DNA of 64,000 nucleotides from VRUE01 sp035318745. GTDB taxonomy: Bacteria > Actinomycetota > Thermoleophilia > Solirubrobacterales > 70-9. Both the position numbers and the translations under genes were made by a program. Under the pieces are notes generated by a model. It did no database searches. It saw nothing but the letters and a program-made list of their open reading frames with translations, and was not told the DNA's origin. Within the stretch, counting starts at the first letter, position 1. Every line of letters begins with the position of its first letter. The stretch is taken from assembly GCA_035318745.1 (NCBI GenBank), contig DATHEA010000019.1:1-64000 (forward strand). The letters are read 5' to 3'. Positions 15,752 through 23,238 of the stretch are shown here, one piece after another.

Positions 15752-15847
15752 TGCGCCCGACGAGAATCGAACTCGCGACCTTCGGCTTGAAAGACCGACG
15801 CTCTTTGGTCCCCGTGAAGGGACCGTTGACCACTGAGCTACGGGCGC
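15752..15847 (-). tRNA. tRNA-Glu (anticodon TTC) with 21-nt D-loop insertion
   Basis: The minus strand folds with acceptor GCGCCCG/CGGGCGC (discriminator A), D-stem GCTC/GAGC, anticodon arm TCGGT-CTTTCAA-GCCGA (anticodon TTC) and T-arm GCGAG-TTCGATT-CTCGT. The gene is 96 nt, not about 75. The D-loop holds 21 extra nt (15807-15827), mostly a hairpin GGTCC-CTTCACGG-GGACC. Removing it restores a standard D-loop. It may be a pseudo-tRNA or one altered by element integration. The 3' end faces the integrase. Confidence 0.75.
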
Positions 15848-15898
15848 CCTGCTCGGTTACTTTATCGGCGTGAAGCTGTTCGAGCATTGGTGGCGGGC

Positions 15899-16654
15899 GT
15901 GGACCTCGGTCTGAACGGGCGGGTCGCGCTGGTGATGGGTGCCAGCCAGGGGATCGGGCAGGGAATCGCCGAGGCGCTCGCCCGCGAAGGCGCTCGCGTC
16001 GCCGTCACCAGCCGCTCGCAGGGGCGCGCCGAGGAGACTGCCGCGACGATCGAGGGAGACGCCAGCCCCTTCGTCGCCGACGCCACCGACCTCGATCGCC
16101 TGGCCGAGCTGCCGGCCGAGGTCGAGGCGGCGCTGGGACCGATCGACATCCTCGTCACCAACACCGGTGGACCGCCGCTCGGCACCTCGCTGATGCACCC
16201 GCCGGAGGACTGGGAGCTCGCCTACCGCTCGCTCGTCCTCGCCCCGCGCGTGCTCGCCGGCGCCATCGTCCCAGGCATGCAGGAACGCGGCTGGGGACGG
16301 GTCGTCAACGTCGGCTCCAGCGCGACCCGCGAGCCGATTCCCGGCCTCAACCTCTCCAATACCCACCGCATGGCCGCAGTCGGCTTCCTCAAGACTCTCT
16401 CGCGCGAGGTCGCGGCCGATGGGATCACCGTCAACACCGTCGCCACCGGCCGCTTCGCCACCGAGCGGCTCGCCTCCAACTACGGCTCGATCGAGGCGGC
16501 GGAAGCCGCCGCCCAGCGCGACGTTCCCGCCGGCCGCCTCGGCCGGCCCGAAGAGTACGGCGACCTGGTCGCCTTCCTCTGCTCCGAGCGCGCCGCCTAC
16601 ATCACCGGCACGGTGATCCCGATCGACGGCGGCATGCTGCACGCGGCTTTCTGA
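15899..16654 (+). CDS. SDR-family oxidoreductase lacking the usual Tyr-x-x-x-Lys
   Basis: 251 residues from a GTG at 15899 (TTG 15887 possible). The Rossmann glycine motif is VMGASQGIGQGIAEALAREG, NTGG replaces the NNAG motif, and VINVGSS-like RVVNVGSSATREP follows. At the catalytic Tyr position the sequence is LSNTHRMAAVGFLKTLS, so Tyr is replaced by His while Lys is not at the +4 position. This matches a known SDR subgroup annotated as 3-oxoacyl-ACP reductase-like, in which chemistry is uncertain. GGMLHAAF ends the domain normally. Confidence 0.85.
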   Translation: MDLGLNGRVALVMGASQGIGQGIAEALAREGARVAVTSRSQGRAEETAATIEGDASPFVADATDLDRLAELPAEVEAALGPIDILVTNTGGPPLGTSLMHPPEDWELAYRSLVLAPRVLAGAIVPGMQERGWGRVVNVGSSATREPIPGLNLSNTHRMAAVGFLKTLSREVAADGITVNTVATGRFATERLASNYGSIEAAEAAAQRDVPAGRLGRPEEYGDLVAFLCSERAAYITGTVIPIDGGMLHAAF

Positions 16655-16685
16655 ACAGCGGCGCGGCTCTTACGATAGGTCGGAG

Positions 16686-17588
16686 ATGAGCCACTCCCAT
16701 ACCGACCACAGTCACGGCGCCTCGGCGGATGCCGACCGCGGCAAGCTGACGATCGCCCTCCTCCTGATCCTCGGCTTCATGGCGGCCGAGGTGGTGACGG
16801 GGATCGTCGCCAACTCCCTGGCGCTGCTCTCCGACGCGGCGCACATGCTCACCGATGCAGCCGCGATCGGCCTCTCCCTGGTCGCGATCCGCCTCGCCAA
16901 GCGCCCCGCCGAGGGCCAGATGACCTTCGGCTTCAAACGGGTCGAGATCCTCTCCGCCCAGGCGAACGGGATCACCCTGCTGGTGCTGGCGGCGATCATC
17001 GCGATCGAGGCGGTGCGGCGGCTCTTCGACCCGCCCGCCGTCGACGGCGGCCTGATCCTCGCCGTCGCCCTCGCCGGGATCGTCGTCAACCTGGCGGCGA
17101 CGGCCACTCTCGCCAGGGCCAACCGCCAGAGCCTCAACGTCGAGGGCAGCTTCCAGCACCTGCTCACCGACCTCTACGCCTTCGTCGGCACCGCGGTCGC
17201 GGCGGCGGTGATCCTGCTGACCGGCTTCGACCGCGCCGACGCGATCGCCTCTCTGCTGGTCGCCGGCCTGATGCTGCGCTCGGCCCTCGGCCTCCTGCGC
17301 GAATCGGGGCGGATCTTCCTCGAGGCATCCCCCAAGGGCATCGACCCGGAGCGAATCGGAGGACTCATGGCGGCACAGCCGGGCGTAGTCGAGGTCCACG
17401 ACCTGCACGTCTGGGAGGTCACCTCGGAGTTCCCCGCCCTCTCCGCCCACGTCACGGTCGAGCCCGACGACGACTGCCATCGCACCCGCCTCGAGCTGGC
17501 CGAGCTGATCGAGCGCGAGTTCGGCATCCACCACACGACGCTGCAGGTCGAGCACGAGCCCAAGCGGCTCGTCCAGATCGAGAGCTAA
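16686..17588 (+). CDS. Cation diffusion facilitator (Zn/Cd/Co exporter)
   Basis: 300 residues. A His-rich N-terminus (MSHSHTDHSHG) precedes six transmembrane helices. The transport-site motif HMLTDAAAIG appears in TM2 (H-x-x-x-D) with D-x-x-x-D-like HLLTDLYAFVG in TM5. The cytoplasmic C-terminal domain has VVEVHDLHVWEVTSEFPALS and ends in H-x-T-L-Q-V-E as HHTTLQVEH. The CzcD/ZitB subfamily is likely. Its stop overlaps that of lysS (4 nt), a convergent pair. Confidence 0.93.
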   Translation: MSHSHTDHSHGASADADRGKLTIALLLILGFMAAEVVTGIVANSLALLSDAAHMLTDAAAIGLSLVAIRLAKRPAEGQMTFGFKRVEILSAQANGITLLVLAAIIAIEAVRRLFDPPAVDGGLILAVALAGIVVNLAATATLARANRQSLNVEGSFQHLLTDLYAFVGTAVAAAVILLTGFDRADAIASLLVAGLMLRSALGLLRESGRIFLEASPKGIDPERIGGLMAAQPGVVEVHDLHVWEVTSEFPALSAHVTVEPDDDCHRTRLELAELIEREFGIHHTTLQVEHEPKRLVQIES

Positions 17589-19060
17589 GCGCCGTCCTCG
17601 CCCGGCGCCTCGCGCATCGAGGGGAAGAGGATCACGTCGCGCAGGGTCTTGGCGCCGCTGAGGATCATCATCAGGCGGTCGACTCCCAACCCCGAGCCGC
17701 TCGCAGTCAGCATCCCGTATTCGAGCGCCCGCACGAACTCCTCGTCGTGCTCGTGCGGCGTTTCCTCCGCCCCCGACTCCTGCCGTTCGCGCTGTTCGAC
17801 GAAGTGGCGACGCTGTTCGATCGGGTCGTTGACGTCGGTGCCGCCGCCGGTGATCTCCATCCCGGCGACGATCCCGTCGAAAGCCGCAGCCAGCAGCTGC
17901 GGGTGCTCGGGCACCGGCTTGACCAGCGGCCAGATCGCCAGCGGCAGGTCGATGATGAAGGTCGGCTGGATCAGCTTCGGCTCGATCAGCTTGCCCTGCA
18001 GCGTGTCGACCAGCGCCGCCCAGTCGTCGTCGGGCTCGGCGTCGTCGCCGGCGATCTCGGCCAGCTCGTCGCGGCCGGCCTTGGTGATGTCGACGCCGGT
18101 CTCCTCCAGCAGCAGGTCCTGCAGCCGCAGCCGCGGCCAGGGCGGCGCCAGGTCGATCGTCTCGCCGTCGCGCTCGACCTTTGTCGTGCCGAGCACCCGC
18201 TGGGCGACGTCGGAGACGATCCCCTCCGCCACGTCCATCACGCCGTGGTAATCGACGCCGCTGACGAACCACTCGAGCATCGTGAACTCGGGGTTGTGCT
18301 GTGGCGACATCCCCTCGTTGCGGAAGAACTTGCCCAGCTCGTAGACGTTCTCGAAGCCGCCGACGATCGCCCGCTTCAGGTACAGCTCGGTCGCGATCCG
18401 CAGGAAGAGGTGGCGGTCGAGCGCGTTGTGGTGGGTTTTGAACGGGCGCGCCGCCGCGCCGCCGGTCATCCGCTGCAGGATCGGCGTTTCCATCTCGACG
18501 TAGTCGCGTTCGTCGAGGTGGTCGCGGATCGCCTTCACCACCTTGGCGCGCAGCTTGAAGATCTCGCGCGAGCCCTCGTTTGCCATCAGGTCGAGCTCGC
18601 GCTGGCGGTAGCGGACCTCGGGATCGGAGATGCCGTGGAAGAGGTCGGGCGGGTCGCGCAGCGCCTTTGCCAGCAGGGTGCACTCGCGCACCTCGATCGC
18701 CAGCTGACCGCGTTTGGTCACGTAGAGATCGCCCTCGACTCCGACCAGGTCGCCGATGTCGAGGCCTTCGATCCGGTTGAAGGCCTCCTGTCCGAGCGCG
18801 TCGACGCGGGCGTAGGCCTGGATCGTTCCGGAGAGGTCGCGGACATCGAAGAAGGTCGTCTTGCCGTGGCCGCGCTGGCCCGTCACCCGGCCGGCGATCC
18901 GGTAGGAGAACTCGCGGTGCTCGCCCTCACCCAGCTCGGCCGGGTCATGCGCCTCGAAGATCGCGGCGATCTTGTCGCGGTCCGGAAAGGAGAAGGGGAA
19001 GGGCTCGATCCCTTCGGACCGCAGCCGCTCGACCTTCGCCAGGCGCTCCTCCGTGCTCAA
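17585..19060 (-). CDS. lysS: Lysyl-tRNA synthetase, class II
   Basis: 491 residues. An N-terminal OB fold (YRIAGRVTGQRGHGKTTFFD, VEGDLYVTKRGQLAIEV) precedes the class II catalytic core: motif 1 around VETPILQRMTGGAAARPF, motif 2 YELGKFFRNEGMSPQHNPEF, and motif 3 ASGSGLGVDRLMMILSG. It attaches lysine to tRNA-Lys. It lies 4 nt downstream of prmC in the same orientation. Confidence 0.95.
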   Translation of the reverse strand: MSTEERLAKVERLRSEGIEPFPFSFPDRDKIAAIFEAHDPAELGEGEHREFSYRIAGRVTGQRGHGKTTFFDVRDLSGTIQAYARVDALGQEAFNRIEGLDIGDLVGVEGDLYVTKRGQLAIEVRECTLLAKALRDPPDLFHGISDPEVRYRQRELDLMANEGSREIFKLRAKVVKAIRDHLDERDYVEMETPILQRMTGGAAARPFKTHHNALDRHLFLRIATELYLKRAIVGGFENVYELGKFFRNEGMSPQHNPEFTMLEWFVSGVDYHGVMDVAEGIVSDVAQRVLGTTKVERDGETIDLAPPWPRLRLQDLLLEETGVDITKAGRDELAEIAGDDAEPDDDWAALVDTLQGKLIEPKLIQPTFIIDLPLAIWPLVKPVPEHPQLLAAAFDGIVAGMEITGGGTDVNDPIEQRRHFVEQRERQESGAEETPHEHDEEFVRALEYGMLTASGSGLGVDRLMMILSGAKTLRDVILFPSMREAPGEDGA

Positions 19061-19064
19061 CTGC

Positions 19065-19910
19065 TCACGGTGCGACGCCGACGGTTACCCGCTCACCACC
19101 CATGTAGTCGCGCATAGTAGTTGCGTCGCGCAGCATCTCGCGCATTGCCGGCCCGTGGTGCGTGTCGTGCTCCATCGCCAGCTTCCAGCCGCTCGGCGTT
19201 TCCTCGATCAGGCCGCGGATCACGCCCAGCCCGTCGGCGCCACAGGAGCCGGTGACGGCGATCCGCGGCTCGCGCTTGATCTCCGGCGAGCGCTCGTCGA
19301 TCGTCTCGTCGGTGACATAGGGCAGGTTGGCAATGACCAGGTCGATGTCCTCGAGCCCGTCGGGCAGGCCCTCGGCAACGCTGACCTCCAGCTCGAGGCC
19401 GAGTCGCTCGGCGTTCTCGCGAGCCGCTTCGGCCGCTTCCGGCGAGAGGTCCGAGGCGGTGATGCGCAAGTCCGGGCGCTCGGAGAGCAGTGCCAGGGCG
19501 ATCGCACCCGAGCCGGTGCCGACCTCGTGCACGCGGGCACCCTGCGGCAGTTCGGTCCCGACCTCGACCAGCAGCTCGGTCTCGCGGCGCGGCCAGAGCA
19601 CCCGCGGGTCGACGTGGATCTGGAGGTCGCGGAAGGGGGCGCGTTCGAGGACATAGGCCAGCGGCTCATGGTCGGCGCGGCGGGCAACTGCCGCTTCGAT
19701 CGCCGCGACGAGCTCCGGCGAAGCCTCCCCGGAACCGTCGCGAGACAGCTCATCGACGCCGATGCCGAGCGCGTTGGCGACAAGCGCGGCGGCGTCGCCG
19801 GCCGGGTCCTCGCAGCCCGCCGCCGCAATCGTCGTTGTCGCGGTGTCGAGCAGCTCGCCGACCGTCGCGGCGGACGAACCTCCTCCGCTACCAGTCTCTA
19901 CTGCGTCCAC
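19065..19910 (-). CDS. prmC: Release factor glutamine methyltransferase
   Basis: 281 residues. An N-terminal helical domain (TVGELLDTATTTIAAAGCED, DELSRD) is followed by PLAYVLERAPFRDLQIHVDP, the SAM-binding VHEVGTGSGAIALALLSERP, and VIANLPYVTDETIDERSPEI. The catalytic motif reads NLPY where PrmC normally has NPPY. The rest of the protein fits N5-glutamine methylation of the GGQ motif of RF1/RF2. It is upstream of lysS with a 4-nt gap. See finding on the motif. Confidence 0.88.
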   Translation of the reverse strand: MDAVETGSGGGSSAATVGELLDTATTTIAAAGCEDPAGDAAALVANALGIGVDELSRDGSGEASPELVAAIEAAVARRADHEPLAYVLERAPFRDLQIHVDPRVLWPRRETELLVEVGTELPQGARVHEVGTGSGAIALALLSERPDLRITASDLSPEAAEAARENAERLGLELEVSVAEGLPDGLEDIDLVIANLPYVTDETIDERSPEIKREPRIAVTGSCGADGLGVIRGLIEETPSGWKLAMEHDTHHGPAMREMLRDATTMRDYMGGERVTVGVAP

Positions 19911-19939
19911 TCCACTCGCCTCCCTCGTTTACCTGAAAT

Positions 19940-19961
19940 CCAGTTACCAAACCCAGTTACC
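19940..19961. promoter_or_regulatory. Direct repeats upstream of prmC
   Basis: CCAGTTACC occurs at 19940-19948 and 19953-19961, with a related TTTACC at 19928. On the minus strand this reads as three GGTAA(CTGG) units spaced 13-15 nt before the prmC start in an AT-rich stretch. It may be a regulator site for the prmC-lysS operon. Confidence 0.35.
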
Positions 19962-20007
19962 TAAAAATATCCTGTGCAAGATTAGACAACATCTGACGCG
20001 GCCGCAC

Positions 20008-20799
20008 TCACCCGGCTGGCCGCGGATTGGCAGTGGCCGAGACGTTGACGCGGGAGAGGCTCCCGTGTCGCTGCCTCACCACGCAGATCCAAAGAACGCC
20101 AGCGAGCATCATTGCAAGGCTCTCCAGCTGCGGTCCGGTCAGGCCAAGGGCGGCATCGCTGTTGCGCCTGAGGAACTCGACCAGAAAGCGCTCGGTGCCA
20201 GCGTAGACGAGGTAGGCCGCGAACAACACGCCGGCGCGGAAGCGGTCGCGCAGCTGCCACAGCATCCATGCGCCCAACCCCATCGCCAGCGTCTCGTAGA
20301 TCGGGGTCGGGTGGACGGTGCGATCGGTGGGGACGGTGCCGTCGGGGTAGGACATCGCCCAGGGCCCGTTCCACGGCTTGCCGTAGTCGCCGTCGCCGGA
20401 GAGCTGGCAGCCGACACGGCCGATCGCGTAGCCGAGGGCGAGTGCCGGCGCCGCCAGGTCGAGCAGGGCCAGGCGGAGGAAATCGCGGTACCAGGCCCAA
20501 AGCAGGACGGCGAGAGCGCCACCGATCGCGCCGCCGTACCAGACCAGTCCCGAGCCGCCGAGGAGGTTGCCGAGCAGGTCGCCCTTGACGCTGTCGTAGT
20601 TCTGGACGATGAAGTAGAGGCGCGAGCCGACAACGCCGCCGATCAGGGCTGCGAAGCCGATCTCATAAGCCCAGTCGACCGGCTTGCCGATCTCCTTCAA
20701 CCGCTTCGCGATCAACGCCCCGGCGGCGAGGAAGGCAAGCGCGAACATCAGGCCGAAGGTCTGCAGGGTCAGCGGGCCGATGGTGATCTCCGGGTACAT
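20008..20799 (-). CDS. lgt: Prolipoprotein diacylglyceryl transferase
   Basis: 263 residues and seven hydrophobic segments. Signature sequences are LYFIVQNYDS, GSGLVWYGGAIGG, the Lgt motif GRVGCQLSGDGDYGKPW, and VHPTPIYETLAM. It transfers diacylglycerol from phosphatidylglycerol to the lipobox Cys of lipoproteins at the membrane, such as the solute-binding lipoprotein at 54931. Confidence 0.95.
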   Translation of the reverse strand: MYPEITIGPLTLQTFGLMFALAFLAAGALIAKRLKEIGKPVDWAYEIGFAALIGGVVGSRLYFIVQNYDSVKGDLLGNLLGGSGLVWYGGAIGGALAVLLWAWYRDFLRLALLDLAAPALALGYAIGRVGCQLSGDGDYGKPWNGPWAMSYPDGTVPTDRTVHPTPIYETLAMGLGAWMLWQLRDRFRAGVLFAAYLVYAGTERFLVEFLRRNSDAALGLTGPQLESLAMMLAGVLWICVVRQRHGSLSRVNVSATANPRPAG

Positions 20800-20804
20800 G
20801 TGTC

Positions 20805-20969
20805 AGATGGCTGGTCCCATGGCCGCGTGCGACTGGGGGCGTGCGTGGCCAAGCAGATCAAGGACGCAGGGTGCAGCCTTTGCTGGTTGCAAAGGCAAAC
20901 CCGAGGACGCAGAGATGCGCAGTGTCACGTGCGTCATCCAGGCGTGCGGGGTCGTGGGACCAACCATCT
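20805..20969 (-). ncRNA. Strong RNA-like secondary structure between argF and lgt
   Basis: On the minus strand a 17-nt 5' arm (20969-20953) pairs with a 17-nt 3' arm (20821-20805) at 16 of 17 positions including one G-U. Inside are GCCTTTGC-AACCA-GCAAAGGC (perfect 8 bp) and GACGCA...TGCGTC (6 bp). The outer stem begins at the argF stop. It fills the whole 168-nt argF-lgt gap. It could be a terminator, a leader of lgt or an independent small RNA; known riboswitch cores were not recognised. Confidence 0.45.
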
Positions 20970-21852
20970 AGGCCAACAGGGTACGCAGCAGCGCCTTCTG
21001 CGTGTGGAGGCGGTTCTCGGCCTGATCCCAGACGGCGGAACGCGGGCCGTAGAGGACGTCGGCGGCGATCTCCTCACCGGGATGGGCGGGCAGGCAGTGC
21101 AGGACGACCGCGCTGTCCTTGGCCGCACCGAGCAGGTCGGCGTCGACGCGGAACGGGGTGAGGTCGGCACGACGGCGCTCCGCTTCCTTCTCGTCCCCCA
21201 TGCTGACCCAGACGTCGGTGTAGATCGCGTCGGCGCCGGAGACGGCGAGGCGTGGGTCCTCGGTCAGCTTCACGCCGTGCCCCTCCTCGAGCTGGTAGCC
21301 CGGCGGCGCGGCGACGGTCAGCTTGACGTCGGCCAGCTCGCAGGCGATCGCGAGCGAGCGGGCGACATTGTTGCCGTCGCCGACGTAGGCGAGGCGCAGC
21401 CCGTGCAGGTCGCCGAAGCGCTCGCGCAGGGTGAGCAGGTCGGCAAGCGCCTGGCAGGGGTGGTGGAGCGGGGTGAGCGCGTTGACGACCGGCACCTCGG
21501 CCCCGGCAGCCAGCTCGGCGACGGCCTCGTGGGAGCCGGAGCGGATCACGATCGCGTCGAGGTAGCGCGAGAGCACCCGGCCGGTGTCGCCGGCCGACTC
21601 GCCGCGGGAGAGCTGCATTTCGTCGCCGCGCAGAACGATCGGCGTCGCTCCCAGCTCGGCGACGCCGACCTCGAAGGAGATCCGCGTCCGCGTAGAGGGC
21701 TTCTCGAAGACCAGCGCGATGCTGCTTCCGGCCAGCTCGCCGGCACCCTCGCCTTGCCTCCGACCGGCTTTGAGCCTGGCGGCAAGATCGAGCAGCTCGG
21801 AGAGCTCGAAGGCCCCGAGCTCTTCGCCGGTGAGGAAGTCGCGCTTTGCCAA
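20968..21852 (-). CDS. argF: Ornithine carbamoyltransferase
   Basis: 294 residues from a TTG at 21852; longer readings are antisense to the next gene. The carbamoyl-phosphate motif is EKPSTRTRISFEVG (S-T-R-T-R). LTPLHHPCQALADLLTL carries the H-P-C-Q motif, and VLHCLPAHPGEEI carries the ornithine-binding H-C-L-P. It makes citrulline in arginine biosynthesis. No other arg genes adjoin. The start is only 18 nt from the divergent gene at 21871. Confidence 0.93.
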   Translation of the reverse strand: MAKRDFLTGEELGAFELSELLDLAARLKAGRRQGEGAGELAGSSIALVFEKPSTRTRISFEVGVAELGATPIVLRGDEMQLSRGESAGDTGRVLSRYLDAIVIRSGSHEAVAELAAGAEVPVVNALTPLHHPCQALADLLTLRERFGDLHGLRLAYVGDGNNVARSLAIACELADVKLTVAAPPGYQLEEGHGVKLTEDPRLAVSGADAIYTDVWVSMGDEKEAERRRADLTPFRVDADLLGAAKDSAVVLHCLPAHPGEEIAADVLYGPRSAVWDQAENRLHTQKALLRTLLA

Positions 21853-21870
21853 GCCGCGGATACTACGACC

Positions 21871-22686
21871 GTGGAGTTGACCGCCATCTCCTGGAACCTC
21901 TTCCACGGGCGTGACTTCCCACCCGATCCGGCGCTGCGCACCTGGCGCTCGCGGCTGCTGAGCGTGACCGAGCGCAACGAGACCCACGTTCAGGTCAATC
22001 GCGACCTGCTGCCGGAGTTCTGCCGCTTGCTGGCCGAAGCAAAGTGGGACGTAGCGCTGCTGCAGGAGTGTCCGCCGCGCTACTGGGCATCGCTGGCAGA
22101 GGCCTGCGCGGCGGAAGCGCATGGCGTCCTCACGTCGCGCAATTCCCTCGGCGCCCTGCGCACACTCGCCGCCCGAGTCAACCCCGACCTGATCGCGTCG
22201 GGCGAGGGTGGGTCGAACCTCACCCTGGTCAGAAACGGAGGGATCGTCGAGCGACGCGAGCTGACGATCCACACCGGCCTGCCAGAGCGGCGGGCGATGG
22301 CCTTCACCCGCACCGGCTCGGCCATCTGCGTCGCCAACCTGCACGCGACCAACGACCGCCCAAAGCTGGCAGTCGAGGACGTGCTGCGCGCCGCGGAAAC
22401 GGCGAGCGAGTGGGCCGGAGAGGCACCGCTGATCTTCGGCGGCGACCTCAACCTGCGGCCCGCCGAGGATCCGGCGGTCTTCGAAGAGCTGCGGAAGCGC
22501 CTCGGACTCATCGCGCCGACTGCGCCACGGGCGATCGACCACTTGCTCGTCCGCGGCCTCGACGTGGTCACACCCCCACACCCGTGGGCACCCGAACGGC
22601 GCGAGCTCGACGAGGACGGCATGGCCCTCCGCCTTTCCGACCACGCACCTGTGGAGGCACGTTTCGCCCGGCCCACCCCCAGGTAA
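21871..22686 (+). CDS. Endonuclease/exonuclease/phosphatase-fold enzyme
   Basis: 271 residues from a GTG. The EEP fold is indicated by AISWNLFHGRDFPPD (Asn), VALLQECPP (metal-binding Glu), CVANLHATND (His-Asn region), LIFGGDLNLRPAED (G-D-x-N) and the terminal LRLSDHAPVEARF (S-D-H). No signal peptide is present, so it acts in the cytoplasm. Substrate (DNA, phospholipid or nucleotide) cannot be told. It is divergent from argF with an 18-nt gap. Confidence 0.85.
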   Translation: MELTAISWNLFHGRDFPPDPALRTWRSRLLSVTERNETHVQVNRDLLPEFCRLLAEAKWDVALLQECPPRYWASLAEACAAEAHGVLTSRNSLGALRTLAARVNPDLIASGEGGSNLTLVRNGGIVERRELTIHTGLPERRAMAFTRTGSAICVANLHATNDRPKLAVEDVLRAAETASEWAGEAPLIFGGDLNLRPAEDPAVFEELRKRLGLIAPTAPRAIDHLLVRGLDVVTPPHPWAPERRELDEDGMALRLSDHAPVEARFARPTPR

Positions 22687-22702
22687 TGAGATAGTCAGTG
22701 CG

Positions 22703-22747
22703 CGAACTTTCACTTACCCGCGCATATGACGGGTAAGTGAAAGTTCG
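22703..22747. repeat. 18-bp perfect inverted repeat with 9-nt loop
   Basis: Arms CGAACTTTCACTTACCCG (22703-22720) and its exact complement (22730-22747) flank CGCATATGA. It lies 16 nt after the EEP gene and 35 nt before the lysine-rich gene. It could terminate the first gene or act in the 5' leader of the second. Confidence 0.7.
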
Positions 22748-22782
22748 TCTTCCAGATACCAGCGAGACAGGAGACCGAAAGC

Positions 22783-23238
22783 ATGGCCGCAAAAAAAGAG
22801 TCCGGCAAAGCGACGAAAAAAGCGAAAGCCGGGACGCGCGCCAAAAAAGCGTCCGCTCGCAAACCGGCGTCGAAATCGAAAGCCAAAAGCAAAGCCAAAC
22901 CGAAAGCGGCCAAAAGAACGGCCAACCGAAGCAACGTCACCGGCCTCGACAAGAGCGTCGAGCAGTTCCGCGAGAGCCTTGAACACAGCGTCACCCTGAG
23001 CCGCGACCGCCTGCAGGAGGTCGTCGACGACGCCGTCAAACGGGGGCGGATGACCCGCGGCGACGCCGAGAAGATGGTCTCAGACATGATCAAACGCGGC
23101 CGCCGGCAGACCGACGGCCTGCTTAAAGAGCTGGAGCGGTTGGTCACGCAGGCGCGCAAAGAGGTCGGCGGCCGTACCGCGCCGGTGCGCAAACAGGCAA
23201 CCCAGGCAGCGCGCCGCGCGCGCAAGAAACTCGGCTAG
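22783..23238 (+). CDS. Lysine-rich histone H1-like/phasin-like protein
   Basis: 151 residues, preceded by GGAG. Residues 1-50 are almost wholly Lys/Ala/Arg/Ser (AAKKESGKATKKAKAGTRAK), like histone H1 tails. Residues 52-125 form a helical region (VEQFRESLEHSVTLSRDRLQ, RMTRGDAEKMVSDMIKRGRR) resembling phasin/PhaM-like coiled helices. It probably binds DNA and perhaps granules. Codons in the tail favour AAA over AAG, unlike neighbours. The 3' gene starts immediately after the stop. Confidence 0.8.
   Translation: MAAKKESGKATKKAKAGTRAKKASARKPASKSKAKSKAKPKAAKRTANRSNVTGLDKSVEQFRESLEHSVTLSRDRLQEVVDDAVKRGRMTRGDAEKMVSDMIKRGRRQTDGLLKELERLVTQARKEVGGRTAPVRKQATQAARRARKKLG

Noticed and set aside
15752..15847. 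Selenocysteine tRNA or a class II tRNA
   Set aside because: Length (96 nt) suggested tRNA-Sec or tRNA-Leu/Ser. But the D-stem GCTC pairs with GAGC beyond the insert and the anticodon arm TCGGT-CTTTCAA-GCCGA gives TTC, with a normal short variable loop.
16602..18683. Long minus-strand reading frame (693 codons)
   Set aside because: It lies antisense to the CDF gene and out of frame with lysS; its residues are Arg/Ala/Gly/Pro-rich without motifs. It is a GC-bias shadow.
19762..21870. Plus-strand extension upstream of the EEP gene
   Set aside because: The open frame reaches back across lgt and argF but has no conserved sequence before 21871, where the EEP domain starts at a GTG.
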